Positions 1-8,388 are shown, counted from the stretch's first letter. The stretch: DNA of 64,000 bases from Mangrovibrevibacter kandeliae (GCF_024519155.1 NZ_JANIFJ010000001.1:496001-560000), one strand, 5' to 3'. Notes: generated by a model from the letters alone, not told the origin. Program-made: numbers and translations.

Positions 1-106
1 CGACCGCGGCGATGTCGGCATAGCTGAAGCCGTTGTACCCGCCGGCGACGACGAGATCGCGGGCGCTGGCAAGGATGGCGTCGGCGGTGCTGGAGGGACT
101 GCTCAC
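1..106 (-). CDS. TetR/AcrR-family transcriptional regulator, N-terminal fragment (runs off the left edge)
   Basis: Only the first 35 or so residues are inside the window. Read leftwards from a GTG at 106 they give a typical TetR helix-turn-helix start: a short polar lead, a helix containing ILASARDLVVAGGYNGFSY, then ADIAAV. That is the pattern ahead of the recognition helix in TetR repressors. A perfect 7-bp inverted repeat lies just upstream of the start and probably is its own operator. The ligand-binding domain is not visible, so nothing can be said about its inducer or targets. The start codon is a choice from a short fragment. Confidence 0.7.
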   Translation of the reverse strand, partial: MSSPSSTADAILASARDLVVAGGYNGFSYADIAAV

Positions 107-114
107 CCCGCTTG

Positions 115-130
115 CCTACCTACAGGTAGG
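115..130. promoter_or_regulatory. Inverted repeat, likely TetR autoregulatory operator
   Basis: CCTACCT-AC-AGGTAGG is a perfect 7-bp inverted repeat with a 2-bp spacer. It sits 8 bp upstream of the GTG of the TetR fragment. TetR-family repressors commonly bind such short palindromes next to their own gene. The arms and spacing are seen directly; binding by this regulator is inferred. Confidence 0.55.
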
Positions 131-154
131 TGCAGATGCAAGCCCGATCTCGCC

Positions 155-1087
155 TCAGTCGAAGAGGCTCGACACCGACTCTTCCGACGCAGTGCGGGCA
201 ATCGCTTCGCCGAGGAGGTTGGCGGTGGTGATGACACGGATGTTGGGCGCGCTGGAGACGGCCGTCGTCGGCTGGATCGAGTCGCTGATCACCAGCTCCT
301 CCAGCCGCGAGTTGGTGATGCGGGCCACCGCGCCGCCGGACAGGACGCCGTGGGTGATATAGGCGCGCACGCTGCGCGCGCCCTTGGCGAGGAGGGCGTC
401 GGCAGCGTTGCAGAGCGTGCCGCCGGAATCGACGATATCGTCGATCAGAATGCAGTTGCGCCCGTCGACGTCGCCGATGACGTTCATCACCTCCGACTCA
501 CCCGGCCGCTCGCGCCGCTTGTCCACGATGGCGAGCTGCGAATCGAGCCGCTTGGCGAGCGAGCGGGCGCGCACCACGCCGCCGACGTCGGGCGAAACGA
601 TCATCAGGTTCGACAGGTCCTGATGTTCCTTGAGGTCGCGCGCCATCAGCGGGATCGAGAACAGGTTGTCGGTTGGGATGTCGAAGAAGCCCTGGATCTG
701 CCCGGCATGCAGGTCGAGCGTCATCACGCGGTTGGCGCCGGCCTCGGTGATCAGGTTGGCGACCAGCTTGGCCGAGATCGGCGTGCGGCCGCCGGCCTTG
801 CGGTCTTGGCGGGCATAGCCGAAGTAGGGGATCACGGCGGTGACGCGCCTGGCCGACGCGCGGCGCAGCGCGTCGATCATGATCAGAAGCTCCATCAGGT
901 GATCGTTCGCCGGATAGGAGGTCGACTGGATGACGAAGACGTCTTCGCCGCGCACGTTCTCCTGGATCTCCAGGAAGATCTCCTGGTCGGCGAAACGCTT
1001 CACCGAGGCCTGCCCGAGGGGCAGCTCCAGATATCTGGCGATCGCCTCGGCCAGCACGCGATTGGAGTTTCCGACAAAGAGTTTCAT
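155..1087 (-). CDS. prs: Ribose-phosphate pyrophosphokinase (PRPP synthase)
   Basis: Makes PRPP from ribose 5-phosphate and ATP in the cytoplasm, feeding purine, pyrimidine, histidine, tryptophan and NAD synthesis. The 310 residues match the usual bacterial length. The start [20 protein letters not shown] is the conserved N-terminus. The metal/PRPP signature [18 protein letters not shown], the [11 protein letters not shown] segment and the PRPP loop [12 protein letters not shown] are all present in order. The gene is followed by the TetR fragment and preceded by a 130-bp gap, then a lipoprotein gene on the same strand. Nothing is unusual, and the identification is secure. Confidence 0.97.
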   Translation of the reverse strand: MKLFVGNSNRVLAEAIARYLELPLGQASVKRFADQEIFLEIQENVRGEDVFVIQSTSYPANDHLMELLIMIDALRRASARRVTAVIPYFGYARQDRKAGGRTPISAKLVANLITEAGANRVMTLDLHAGQIQGFFDIPTDNLFSIPLMARDLKEHQDLSNLMIVSPDVGGVVRARSLAKRLDSQLAIVDKRRERPGESEVMNVIGDVDGRNCILIDDIVDSGGTLCNAADALLAKGARSVRAYITHGVLSGGAVARITNSRLEELVISDSIQPTTAVSSAPNIRVITTANLLGEAIARTASEESVSSLFD

Positions 1088-1138
1088 CGCGTCTCGCTCA
1101 CGGGGAAGGTCGATCGGGCAGCGGCCGTCACGGCTGGG

Positions 1139-1166
1139 CTCTTAGCAATATGACAAAAAGATTCAA
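1139..1166 (-). promoter_or_regulatory. Possible sigma70-type promoter of prs
   Basis: On the minus strand TTGAAT (1166-1161) and TAAGAG (1144-1139) are separated by 16 bp in a locally AT-rich patch, about 50 bp upstream of the prs ATG. The -10 match is weak, so this is tentative. A GANTC (CcrM-type) site overlaps the -35 element. Confidence 0.3.
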
Positions 1167-1216
1167 GCGATCCTCGGGTGTTTCCCGGCACGTGCCTAAC
1201 GCGCTCTGTGCGCCTT

Positions 1217-1789
1217 TCATCCGGTGCGAGCCGAGGTGAGACCGCCGACCTGCCGCAGCGTTGCGGCGGCGATCGATGCAAGCGTGGAGTCGCTGACGAG
1301 CGACCACGGATCGGCCGCCGTCCCCGCGACGCGCTCCTGCCCCTGGATGCGATGCACCCGCTCGTCCCGCGGATCGAGCACGTCCCAGACATAGATGACG
1401 ACCGTGTTCGATCCCTCGGACACAGCCGAGAAGTAGCCCTTCAGCCGCAGCGGGGGCGTCGGCGCGGTCGAGGGCAGGATCGCAACCCCGTTCGCTCCGG
1501 CATTGGCGGCGAGCGCACGCGAGAGCGCGGCCACCTTTTCCGGCGGGGCGCCGATCACCGGCAGAAACTGCACCTCGGCCCGGGCGGCGGCGCCGGGTGC
1601 GGTCTCGGCCAGGGCTCCGGTCGCGCCCGGCGCCGCGGCGGCCGCAACGGAGGATGCCGAAGCGCCGCTTCCGGCGATCGCGGCGCGCGGCTTGACGCCA
1701 AGACCGGGATCCGTGCTCGTGCAGCCGCAGAGACCGACAAGGACAAGACCGCCGACGGCGAGCAGCAGGCGTGAAGCGGTCGACGGCAT
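1217..1789 (-). CDS. Predicted lipoprotein of unknown function
   Basis: A 190-residue protein with a signal sequence (residues 1-22) ending in a lipobox-like LCGC, so Cys23 is the likely lipidated residue. An Ala/Gly-rich linker (about 30-70) follows, then a folded region with VQFLPVIGAPPEKVAALSRA and VVIYVWDVLDPRDERVHRIQ. The second half resembles envelope lipoproteins of unknown role in related bacteria, but I cannot name a family with confidence. It stands alone between prs and the M24 peptidase gene on the same strand. Lgt, which would lipidate it, is encoded 3 kb away. Confidence 0.7.
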   Translation of the reverse strand: MPSTASRLLLAVGGLVLVGLCGCTSTDPGLGVKPRAAIAGSGASASSVAAAAAPGATGALAETAPGAAARAEVQFLPVIGAPPEKVAALSRALAANAGANGVAILPSTAPTPPLRLKGYFSAVSEGSNTVVIYVWDVLDPRDERVHRIQGQERVAGTAADPWSLVSDSTLASIAAATLRQVGGLTSARTG

Positions 1790-1871
1790 GTGCGGCTCCC
1801 TGGACCGGTTCGACGAAGGTTGAGGGGGCTGACTAGCCCGGCAGGCAAAACGAAAGCTTAACGGCGCCTCG

Positions 1872-3023
1872 TCAGGCGACGACCGGAAGATCCAGCGGCA
1901 GGCGCGACAGCGGCTCGGGGTCGCCGTCCGTGGTGAGGTAGGTGCGGCCGAGCGTCATGGCGGTGTCGGTGTCGGAGTCCATGATGATCATGTGCGCGAA
2001 CAGCGTCATGTTCGGCAGGATCGGCTCGGCATTGCCCGACATGAACATCGGCCGGTCCATCCAGGACGGGGCGTAGGTGGCGCCGAGCGAATAGCCGCAG
2101 GCGCTCAGCCGGTGCCGCACGAGATCGTGCTTTTCCATGACGGCGGCATGGGCGTCGAAGACGTCCCCGAAGGTGTGCTCCGGCCGCATCATGGCTTCGA
2201 CCGCGTCGAGCGCCTCGCGGGCCGCGGCGTAAAGCTCCTCCTGACGCATCAGGGGTTTGCCGATGACGACGGTGCGCATGAGGGCGGCGTGGTACTGTGC
2301 CTTCACCCCCGCCCATTCGAGCGTCAGCTGGTCGGTCTCGTCGAGTGCGCGCCGGCCCGACTTGTAGCGGCACAGCAGCGCCTCGCGGCCGGAGCCGATG
2401 ATGAAGGGGTTCGCCGGGTAGTCGCCGCCCGCCGCCAGGATGCTGCCCTGCAGGGCATGCAGGATGGCGGCCTCGTCCGCGCCTGGCTTGATCAAGGGCA
2501 TCGCGGCGTCGAAGGCGTCGTCGGCGAGGCTGGCGGCTTGGCGGACGTAGTCGATCTCGGCCGGCGACTTCACCACGCGCAGCTTCGGCACGAGGTCGGA
2601 GGCGTCGCGCAGCGTGGCGAACGACCCGAGCCGCTCCTCGAGCTGCTTGCCCGCAGCCGCAGTCAGCCCATGGGTCGCCCATTCGACCCCGATGCGGGCG
2701 CCGAGCAGGCCCATGTCGTCGAGCATGTCGCGCAGGTCGATCGCCGGGTCGGCTGCGCCCCGGTCGCGCCACAGGACGATCGTGTCGATGATCGAAGTCT
2801 GCCGGGCCTGCCTGAGGTCGGCGGAGCGGGTGAGCAGGCGCATCTCGCCATCGGCCTTCACCACGAGGCACTGGAAGAAGACGAAGCCGAAGGAATCGTA
2901 GCCGCTCAGCCAGTACATCGACTCCTGCGCAAACAGGAGCATCGCGTCGAGCTTGCGCTCGGTCATCTCCAGCATCAACCGGTCGCGCCGGGCGGCGAAT
3001 TCGTCACGCGTGAAGTGGAGCAT
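1872..3023 (-). CDS. M24-family (Xaa-Pro peptidase/creatinase-like) protein
   Basis: 383 residues with the two-domain pita-bread layout: an N-terminal creatinase-type domain (about 10-150) and a C-terminal M24 domain (about 160-375). In true metallopeptidases the first metal ligands are two Asp in a D-x10-D arrangement. Here the equivalent stretch reads LEWAGVKAQYHAALMRT, with Glu and His in those places, and the later ligand segment reads CGYSLGATYAPSW. This is the pattern of the creatinase and ectoine-hydrolase (DoeA/EutD) branch rather than an aminopeptidase. The substrate cannot be told from sequence. It ends the group with pgeF, lying 2 bp downstream of it. Confidence 0.8.
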   Translation of the reverse strand: MLHFTRDEFAARRDRLMLEMTERKLDAMLLFAQESMYWLSGYDSFGFVFFQCLVVKADGEMRLLTRSADLRQARQTSIIDTIVLWRDRGAADPAIDLRDMLDDMGLLGARIGVEWATHGLTAAAGKQLEERLGSFATLRDASDLVPKLRVVKSPAEIDYVRQAASLADDAFDAAMPLIKPGADEAAILHALQGSILAAGGDYPANPFIIGSGREALLCRYKSGRRALDETDQLTLEWAGVKAQYHAALMRTVVIGKPLMRQEELYAAAREALDAVEAMMRPEHTFGDVFDAHAAVMEKHDLVRHRLSACGYSLGATYAPSWMDRPMFMSGNAEPILPNMTLFAHMIIMDSDTDTAMTLGRTYLTTDGDPEPLSRLPLDLPVVA

Positions 3024-3025
3024 TT

Positions 3026-3835
3026 TCAGCTCTCCAGGATGATCGCGGAGAGCTGGCGGCCGTAATCGGGCTCGCTGCGATGCGTCGTCCGCCGATAGGA
3101 ATAGAAGTGGCCTTCGTTCGCGTAGGTGCAGGCGCCGACGAAGCCGGCCGCGACGCCCGAGCGGCCGAGCCGGGCGACGATGTAGCCCGGGAGATCGAAC
3201 TGGCGCTTGTCGGATGCGTGGCCGGGCGCGAAGAAGCGGGCCGCCTCCGGCTCAGCCGCGCCGATGCGCTCGGCCATGTCGGCGCCGACCTCGTAGTTCG
3301 GCTGGGTGATGGTCGGGCCGAGGATGGCGGTGATGCCCGAGCGCGATGCACCGAGCGACACCATGGCGTCGAGGGTCGCCTCCAGCACGCCGCCGGTGGC
3401 CCCGCGCCAGCCGGCATGCGCCGCGCCGATCACCCGTGCTTCGGGATCGGCGAACAGGACAGGGCCGCAGTCGGCGGTGACGACGCCGACGGCAAGGCCG
3501 GGCGTCGCGGTGACGACGGCATCGACCTTCGGCCGCGCGCCGGCGGCAAAGGGTTCGGTGACGGCGATCGCTTCAGCCGAATGGACCTGCCAGGGCGTCG
3601 CCAGCCGCTCCGCATCGGAGCCAAGGAAGGCGAGAGCTCGGTGGCGGTTTTCGGCCACCGCGTCAGGTTCATCCTGGGAGCCGATGCCGGTGTTGAGGCC
3701 GGCATAGAGGCCAGTCGAAATGCCGCCGCGCCGGGTGAAGAAGCCATGCCGGATGCCGGGAAAGGCCAGGGCGTCGGCCGTCACGACATCGGCCTCGGTC
3801 AGCGACGGATAGGGGGTCGGGCTCGGGTCGGACAT
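3026..3835 (-). CDS. pgeF: Peptidoglycan editing factor PgeF / YfiH-family multicopper-type enzyme
   Basis: 269 residues of the YfiH (Cu-oxidase_4) family. Members act on peptidoglycan precursors or purine nucleosides, depending on the study. The zinc-site residues are visible in order: His in LATPWQVHSA, Cys in VTADCGPVLFAD and His in IGAAHAGWRGATGG. The neighbours fit: the MidA-like methyltransferase gene lies 33 bp upstream and lgt beyond it, and the M24 peptidase gene follows by 2 bp, so the four minus-strand genes probably form one operon. The order lgt, methyltransferase, yfiH is common in Alphaproteobacteria. Confidence 0.9.
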   Translation of the reverse strand: MSDPSPTPYPSLTEADVVTADALAFPGIRHGFFTRRGGISTGLYAGLNTGIGSQDEPDAVAENRHRALAFLGSDAERLATPWQVHSAEAIAVTEPFAAGARPKVDAVVTATPGLAVGVVTADCGPVLFADPEARVIGAAHAGWRGATGGVLEATLDAMVSLGASRSGITAILGPTITQPNYEVGADMAERIGAAEPEAARFFAPGHASDKRQFDLPGYIVARLGRSGVAAGFVGACTYANEGHFYSYRRTTHRSEPDYGRQLSAIILES

Positions 3836-3868
3836 TGCGCGGGATCGTGGTTGAGGGGCGAGGGGAAG

Positions 3869-4975
3869 TCAATCGGCCTGTGACGGCGCGAAGGGTGGCA
3901 GCGCGAGCGGCGCAGAGGCGACGGCGAGGACCTTGAAGAGCCGGCCCATCTGCCCGGGGCCGGTGCCGGCGAGCCGTTCGACGGCGGCCGTGATGACCGC
4001 GCGGGCCGCCGCGCTCCCATCGGCGCCGAGCGCGCCGGCGCGCTCCAGGAGACCAAGCGCCAGAAGCGTGTCGCCCTGTTCAGCGACCGCGGAGACCGTG
4101 AGCCGCGCCGCTTCGAACCTCGCCGCCAGGCGGGCGAAGTCGACGTGGCTGGTGATGTCGATCTCGCCCGGGCGCGTCAGCGGGTCGGCATAAGCGTGGC
4201 CGCCGATCGCCTGCAGGGTGTCGCCGAATTCCGTGAGGGCATGACCGTAGTCGAAGAACAGGGCAGCCCCGCCGTCGCGCGCGAGCCGGGCTGCGAGATG
4301 GCCGGCAAGCGCTTCGCGCTCGGGCGAGACCTCGAGTACCGCCCCGGCGGCCGGCGGCGGCAGACGCGCCATGAGGTCGCCCGGCGGCTGGAGCGCCTGC
4401 GGGCAGAGCACGAAGGAGAGGCGGCCGCCTGCGCTGGCATCGATGCAGCGCTCACGCCAGGCGGTGCCGTCGAACACGAACTGCCGGATGGCGACGGCGT
4501 CGAACAGCTCGTTGCCGACGAGGAGCAATGGGCCCGGCTCGACGTCTTCCAGCCGGCGCAGGCGCCGGACCGGAAGGTCGAAGGGCGCCAGCGTCTCGGC
4601 CTGCAGCGCCGCCAGCCTGTCGCTGACCTCCACGAGGCGGATGCGGGCAGCCCGCAGAAGATCGGGAGCCACCCGTCGCAGCGTCCGCAGAATGTCGGCC
4701 ATGAGCGTGCCGCGCCCGGGACCGATCTCGGCGAGCGTGACCGAGGCTGGGGTCCCGAGCCCGCGCCAGGCGGCGATCAGCCAGACGGCGACGAGTTCGC
4801 CGAAGATCTGACTGATGTCCGGCGCGGTGACGAAGTCGCCGCTCCGCCCGAACGGCATCTGGCGGCTGTAGTAACCGTGCTCGCGGTCGAACAGCGCGAG
4901 GTTCCAGAAGCGGTCGAGCCGCATCGGCCCGTCGCGCCGGATGGCCTCGGCGATGCGCCGGCCGAGAGGCGTCAT
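3869..4975 (-). CDS. Class I SAM-dependent methyltransferase, MidA/NDUFAF7 (DUF185) family
   Basis: 368 residues. The start MTPLGRRIAEAIRRDGPM at 4975 overlaps the lgt stop codon by 4 bp (ATGA), which fixes it against longer in-frame alternatives. The family signature is clear: HGYYSRQMPFGRSGDFVTAP, SAM-binding LAEIGPGRGTLMADIL, and GNELFDAVAIRQF, the NELxDAxP-type motif. The mitochondrial relative NDUFAF7 methylates an arginine of a complex I subunit. Bacterial members probably modify a respiratory or similar protein, but the target here is unknown. Translationally coupled to lgt. Confidence 0.9.
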   Translation of the reverse strand: MTPLGRRIAEAIRRDGPMRLDRFWNLALFDREHGYYSRQMPFGRSGDFVTAPDISQIFGELVAVWLIAAWRGLGTPASVTLAEIGPGRGTLMADILRTLRRVAPDLLRAARIRLVEVSDRLAALQAETLAPFDLPVRRLRRLEDVEPGPLLLVGNELFDAVAIRQFVFDGTAWRERCIDASAGGRLSFVLCPQALQPPGDLMARLPPPAAGAVLEVSPEREALAGHLAARLARDGGAALFFDYGHALTEFGDTLQAIGGHAYADPLTRPGEIDITSHVDFARLAARFEAARLTVSAVAEQGDTLLALGLLERAGALGADGSAAARAVITAAVERLAGTGPGQMGRLFKVLAVASAPLALPPFAPSQAD

Positions 4976-5844
4976 TCGGCTGCCGGCGCGGCGCCCGGCT
5001 CGAGCCGCGGAGCATACGTACGCTCGCGCGCCGTCAGGAGGCCCCATGCGGCGACGAAGAGCATCGGCACCGACAGGACCATGCCCATCGTCAGCCAGCC
5101 GCCATAGAGATAGCCGAGCTGGACGTCCGGCATGCGGAAGAACTCGACGAAGATGCGCGAACACGCATAGAAGCCGAGGAAGGCGCTGCCGACGAAGCGC
5201 GGCTTGCGCAGCATCTTGAAGTGATGGGTGAGGAGCCGCAGGAGGAGAAACAGCGCGATCCCCTCCAGTCCGGCCTCGTAGAGCTGGCTCGGATGGCGCG
5301 GCACGTCGCCGCCGGTCGGGAACACCATCGCCCAGGGCACGTCGGACGGGGCGCCCCACAGCTCCCCGTTGATGAAGTTGGCGATGCGGCCGAAGAACAG
5401 CCCGAACGGCACGACGGCGGCGACCACGTCGATCAGGCTGAACAGGGGCAGTCGACGCGAACGGGTGAACAGGATCAGCGCGAGGACGACGCCGACGAGG
5501 CCGCCATGGAAGGACATGCCGCCCTCCCAGATCGCGAAGGCCGCGAGCGGATCCTCCAGATAGCGGCCGAAGTCGTAGAACAGGATCGAGCCGAGCCGGC
5601 CACCGACGACGATCCCGAGCGTCACCCAGAGGATGAAGTCGTCGATGTCGGTCTTGCTGATCGGCGAGACGCCGTTTGCCCAGAGCCGCGGGTTGCCCGC
5701 CAGGCTGCGGGCATAGAGCCAGCCGCACAGGATGCCCGCGACATAGGCGAGCCCGTACCAGTGCAGCCTCACGGGCCCGAGCTGGAGGAGCACCGGATCG
5801 ATGTTGGGATAGCTCAGGATCGCCATCAGGGAGAGGCTGGACAT
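4972..5844 (-). CDS. lgt: Prolipoprotein diacylglyceryl transferase
   Basis: 290 residues, an integral inner-membrane enzyme that moves diacylglycerol from phosphatidylglycerol to the lipobox cysteine of prolipoproteins. The conserved N-terminal ILSYPNIDPV, the HGGLVGV segment with the essential His, and GRIANFINGELWG, the Lgt signature, are present, with about seven hydrophobic helices. The start at 5844 has a GGAG about 11 nt upstream. A start six residues later at 5826 (MAILSYPNID) is also possible. First gene of the four-gene minus-strand group. Confidence 0.96.
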   Translation of the reverse strand: MSSLSLMAILSYPNIDPVLLQLGPVRLHWYGLAYVAGILCGWLYARSLAGNPRLWANGVSPISKTDIDDFILWVTLGIVVGGRLGSILFYDFGRYLEDPLAAFAIWEGGMSFHGGLVGVVLALILFTRSRRLPLFSLIDVVAAVVPFGLFFGRIANFINGELWGAPSDVPWAMVFPTGGDVPRHPSQLYEAGLEGIALFLLLRLLTHHFKMLRKPRFVGSAFLGFYACSRIFVEFFRMPDVQLGYLYGGWLTMGMVLSVPMLFVAAWGLLTARERTYAPRLEPGAAPAAE

Positions 5845-6051
5845 GCCGTTCGTCGCTCCGTCCGAGGGATCGCCGCCGCGGCCTTCGGCGGGCGCGCGGA
5901 CTCTTGGCCCCCGCCCGTGCAGGCGTCAAGCACCGCCGGCGGCATTGCCAAGCACCCGCTGTGGACATACCTCCTCTCCACGACGGCGAGCACCGCCCGA
6001 GCCAGCGCCCCGTGCGGATCCGCCGCGGCGGCCACAGATACGGAGTGACGC

Positions 6052-6324
6052 ATGAGCAGCAACCGGGCCCCGAACCGACTTCTGGACGAGTTCGCGCGGA
6101 TGATGACCGACGCGGCCGGCGCTGCGCAGGGCGTGCGGCGGGAGATGGAGACCGCCTTCCGTGCCCAGGGCGAGCGCCTGCTGAACCAACTCGACCTCGT
6201 GCAGCGCGAGGAGTTCGAGGCGGTGCGCGAGATGGCGGTGAAGGCCCGCGTCGAGAACGAGGCGCTGAAGAAGCGCCTGAGCGAGCTCGAAGCCCGGATG
6301 CAGGCCGCGTCCCCTACCGCCTGA
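6052..6324 (+). CDS. UbiK/YqiC-like BMFP-domain accessory factor
   Basis: 90 residues. It starts SNRAPNRLLDEFARMMTDAA and ends in a Glu/Lys-rich coiled coil (RVENEALKKRLSELEARMQA). This is the layout of the small UbiK (formerly YqiC, DUF526) proteins, which bind the lipid-binding ubiquinone factor UbiJ and help ubiquinone synthesis in other bacteria. The family's membrane-fusogenic helix plus C-terminal trimeric coiled coil fits. It is divergent from lgt with about 200 bp between the two starts, and is followed by a long gap, so it is likely monocistronic. Confidence 0.75.
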   Translation: MSSNRAPNRLLDEFARMMTDAAGAAQGVRREMETAFRAQGERLLNQLDLVQREEFEAVREMAVKARVENEALKKRLSELEARMQAASPTA

Positions 6325-6640
6325 CGGGCTTTTCCACAGGCGCTCCACCGGGTTTTCAACAGCCGAGGCGCCCGAGGGCGAAGACGAATGTCGTTGCGCC
6401 GGAGTCGGTTAGCGGGCCTTGCCCAGAAGCCGCCACATCCGGCGCGACGTGAAGTTCTTAATAAATTCCTTTCACCACTTAGCTCGCAGACTCCCCTTCG
6501 ATACATTGATTCATAAGGGTGATTCGTCGGCGGCGGCGACACGGCCCGAAGCGGATGCAGGACCTGCGCCACGTCGTGCGGGTCGATGCCGGATGCGGCC
6601 GGCGGCATCCGCCCATCAGGCGGAAACGAGGAGTGGCGAA
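6325..6640. other. Intergenic region with a cluster of GANTC sites
   Basis: No gene is visible here. The stretch 6440-6525 is AT-rich for this genome and is probably the promoter region of the YbjN-like gene. Three GANTC sequences (6489-6493, 6508-6512, 6521-6525) lie within 37 bp; GANTC is the recognition site of the cell-cycle DNA methyltransferase CcrM in Alphaproteobacteria. A near-consensus DnaA box, TTTTCCACA (one mismatch), lies at 6330-6338. I could not assign a clear -35/-10 pair. Confidence 0.5.
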
Positions 6641-7141
6641 ATGAATCTGGGAGAGGTCGGGGTCGAGCGCGACTCCAATCCCGTCGATCTGATCGAGGTG
6701 GTGGCATCGGCCCGCGACTGGTCGTTCGAACGATCCGGCGACGACGAGATCGCGGTGTCGGTCGCCGGCGTCTGGACGAGCTATCAGGTCTCCTTCTCCT
6801 GGCTGGAGGACTACGAGGCGCTGCATCTCGGCTGCGCCTTCGACATGAAGATCCCGGCGCATCGCGAGGCCGAGGTTCTCAAGCTCCTGTCGCGCATCAA
6901 CGAGCAACTCCTGATCGGCCATTTCGATCTGTGGCCGCAGGAGGGCGCCGTGATGTTCCGGCACGCGCTGCTCCTGTCCGGCGGTGCCGAACCGACGAGC
7001 CAGCAGGCCGAGCAGCTCCTGACTTGCGCGCTCGAGTGCTGCGAGCGGTACTATCAGGCGTTCCAGTTCGTCGTCTGGGCGAACAAGGATGCCGAGGAGG
7101 CGCTGGCCTGCGCGGTGTTCGAGACGGTGGGCCACGCATGA
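6641..7141 (+). CDS. YbjN domain-containing protein
   Basis: 166 residues. The ATG at 6641 is chosen because GAGGAG lies 8-13 nt upstream and the family usually begins close to the PVDLIEVVA segment. The body (FERSGDDEIAVSVAGVW, then hydrophobic strands, then LLSRINEQLLIGHFDLWPQ) matches the YbjN family, whose fold resembles type III secretion chaperones. In Enterobacteria YbjN affects motility and stress responses, but its mechanism is unknown. The stop overlaps the proC start by 4 bp (ATGA), so the two are co-translated; ybjN-proC pairing is common in this order. Confidence 0.82.
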   Translation: MNLGEVGVERDSNPVDLIEVVASARDWSFERSGDDEIAVSVAGVWTSYQVSFSWLEDYEALHLGCAFDMKIPAHREAEVLKLLSRINEQLLIGHFDLWPQEGAVMFRHALLLSGGAEPTSQQAEQLLTCALECCERYYQAFQFVVWANKDAEEALACAVFETVGHA

Positions 7142-7950
7142 GCGCGTTGCGCATCCTGCTTCTCGGCGGCGGCAACATGGGCGGTGCGCTCGCCCGGGGC
7201 TGGTTCGCGGGCGGCGGCGAGGCGCTGGACGTGACGCTCGTCGATCCGAAGCTCGGCGATGCGATCCGGCCGCTCGTCGAGGCTGGCTCGGTGCGCCATG
7301 CACAGGCGGTTCCTGCAGAGACGGCCGACGTCGTGGTCGTCGCGGTGAAGCCGCAGATGATGGATGCGGCGCTGCCGGCGCTGAAGCCGGCCATCGGATC
7401 CTCCACCCTGGTTGTCTCCATCGCGGCAGGCACACCGATTGCCGCCATCGAGCGGCATCTCGGCGAGGTGGCGGTGGTGCGAGCGATGCCGAACACCCCG
7501 GCGCTGATCGGCCGCGGCATCACCGGCTGCTTCGGCAATGCGCGCGTCGGCGAAGCCGAGCAGGCGGTGACCGAGCAGTTGCTCGCCGGCTGCGGGCCGG
7601 TCGAGTGGGTCGGCAGCGAGGCGCTGATCGACGCGGTCACCGCGGTCTCGGGCAGCGGGCCGGCCTATGTCTTCTACCTGACCGAGGCGCTGGCGGAGGC
7701 CGGAGCCGCCGCAGGGCTCGACCCGGACCTGGCGATGCGCCTTGCGCGGGCGACCGTGTCCGGCGCCGGCGAGCTGATGCGCCAGTCGGACGAGACGCCG
7801 GCACGGCTGCGCCAGAACGTCACTTCGCCGAACGGCACGACGGCGGCGGCGCTCGGCGTGCTGAGGGCGGCGGAGGGTGGGCTTGCTCCGCTGATGCGCG
7901 AGGCGGTGGCGGCGGCCAAGCGCCGGGCGGAAGAGCTGTCGCAGGGCTAA
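7138..7950 (+). CDS. proC: Pyrroline-5-carboxylate reductase
   Basis: 270 residues, the usual length. Reduces 1-pyrroline-5-carboxylate to L-proline with NAD(P)H, the last step of proline synthesis. The N-terminal Rossmann motif LLGGGNMGGALARGW, the AVRAMPNTP-like segment VVRAMPNTPALIGRGITG and the C-terminal family signature VSGSGPAYVFYLTEALAEAG are all seen. The start at 7138 overlaps the YbjN-like stop (ATGA). A CsaA gene follows 17 bp downstream in the same direction, so the three genes probably form an operon. Confidence 0.96.
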   Translation: MSALRILLLGGGNMGGALARGWFAGGGEALDVTLVDPKLGDAIRPLVEAGSVRHAQAVPAETADVVVVAVKPQMMDAALPALKPAIGSSTLVVSIAAGTPIAAIERHLGEVAVVRAMPNTPALIGRGITGCFGNARVGEAEQAVTEQLLAGCGPVEWVGSEALIDAVTAVSGSGPAYVFYLTEALAEAGAAAGLDPDLAMRLARATVSGAGELMRQSDETPARLRQNVTSPNGTTAAALGVLRAAEGGLAPLMREAVAAAKRRAEELSQG

Positions 7951-7967
7951 GCTGAGCGGGGGGCGGG

Positions 7968-8330
7968 ATGGGCGCGGCGAGCGGAGAACGGGCGGCCGAG
8001 ATCGGCTTCGACGAGTTCATGAAGGTCGACATCCGGGTCGGCACGGTGGTGTCCGCCGAGCCCTTTCCGGAGGCGCGCAAGCCGGCGATCAGGCTCGCGA
8101 TCGATTTCGGCGACCCGATCGGGATCAGGAAGTCCTCGGCGCAGATCACCGTGCACTACCGGCCGGAGGATCTCGTCGGCCGTCAGGTGGTGGCGGTGGT
8201 CAATTTCCCGCCGCGCCAGATCGGCCCGATGATGTCCGAGGTCCTGACGCTCGGCGTGCCGGACGCCAACGGCGCCGTGGTGCTGCTGCAGCCGAGCCTC
8301 GCGGTCCCGAACGGCGGGCGGATGTTCTGA
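7968..8330 (+). CDS. CsaA-like tRNA-binding-domain protein
   Basis: 120 residues consisting of one EMAP/tRNA-binding OB-fold domain. FMKVDIRVGTVVSAEPFPEA, GIRKSSAQITVHY and SEVLTLGVPDANG are the hallmark segments of CsaA, described as a dimeric chaperone-like protein that binds tRNA and, in Bacillus, helps protein export. It is the last gene of the ybjN-proC group and ends about 60 bp before the convergent kinase gene. The specific role in this organism is not known. Confidence 0.9.
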   Translation: MGAASGERAAEIGFDEFMKVDIRVGTVVSAEPFPEARKPAIRLAIDFGDPIGIRKSSAQITVHYRPEDLVGRQVVAVVNFPPRQIGPMMSEVLTLGVPDANGAVVLLQPSLAVPNGGRMF

Positions 8331-8358
8331 GCCTGAGACGGATTAGTGATGTCCTGAA

Positions 8359-8379
8359 GCGCGGTGACTCCGACCGCGC
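8359..8379. terminator. Hairpin between convergent genes, possible terminator
   Basis: GCGCGGT, a 7-nt loop, then ACCGCGC forms a perfect 7-bp GC stem between the csaA-like stop and the end of the kinase gene. No clear T-run follows on either strand, so it may not be a classical intrinsic terminator. Confidence 0.35.
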
Positions 8380-8388
8380 CGTCTACCC

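Noticed and set aside
6451-6470. AT-rich TTAATAAATTCC as a CtrA box
   Set aside because: No second TTAA at the seven-base spacing; only the AT richness resembles one.
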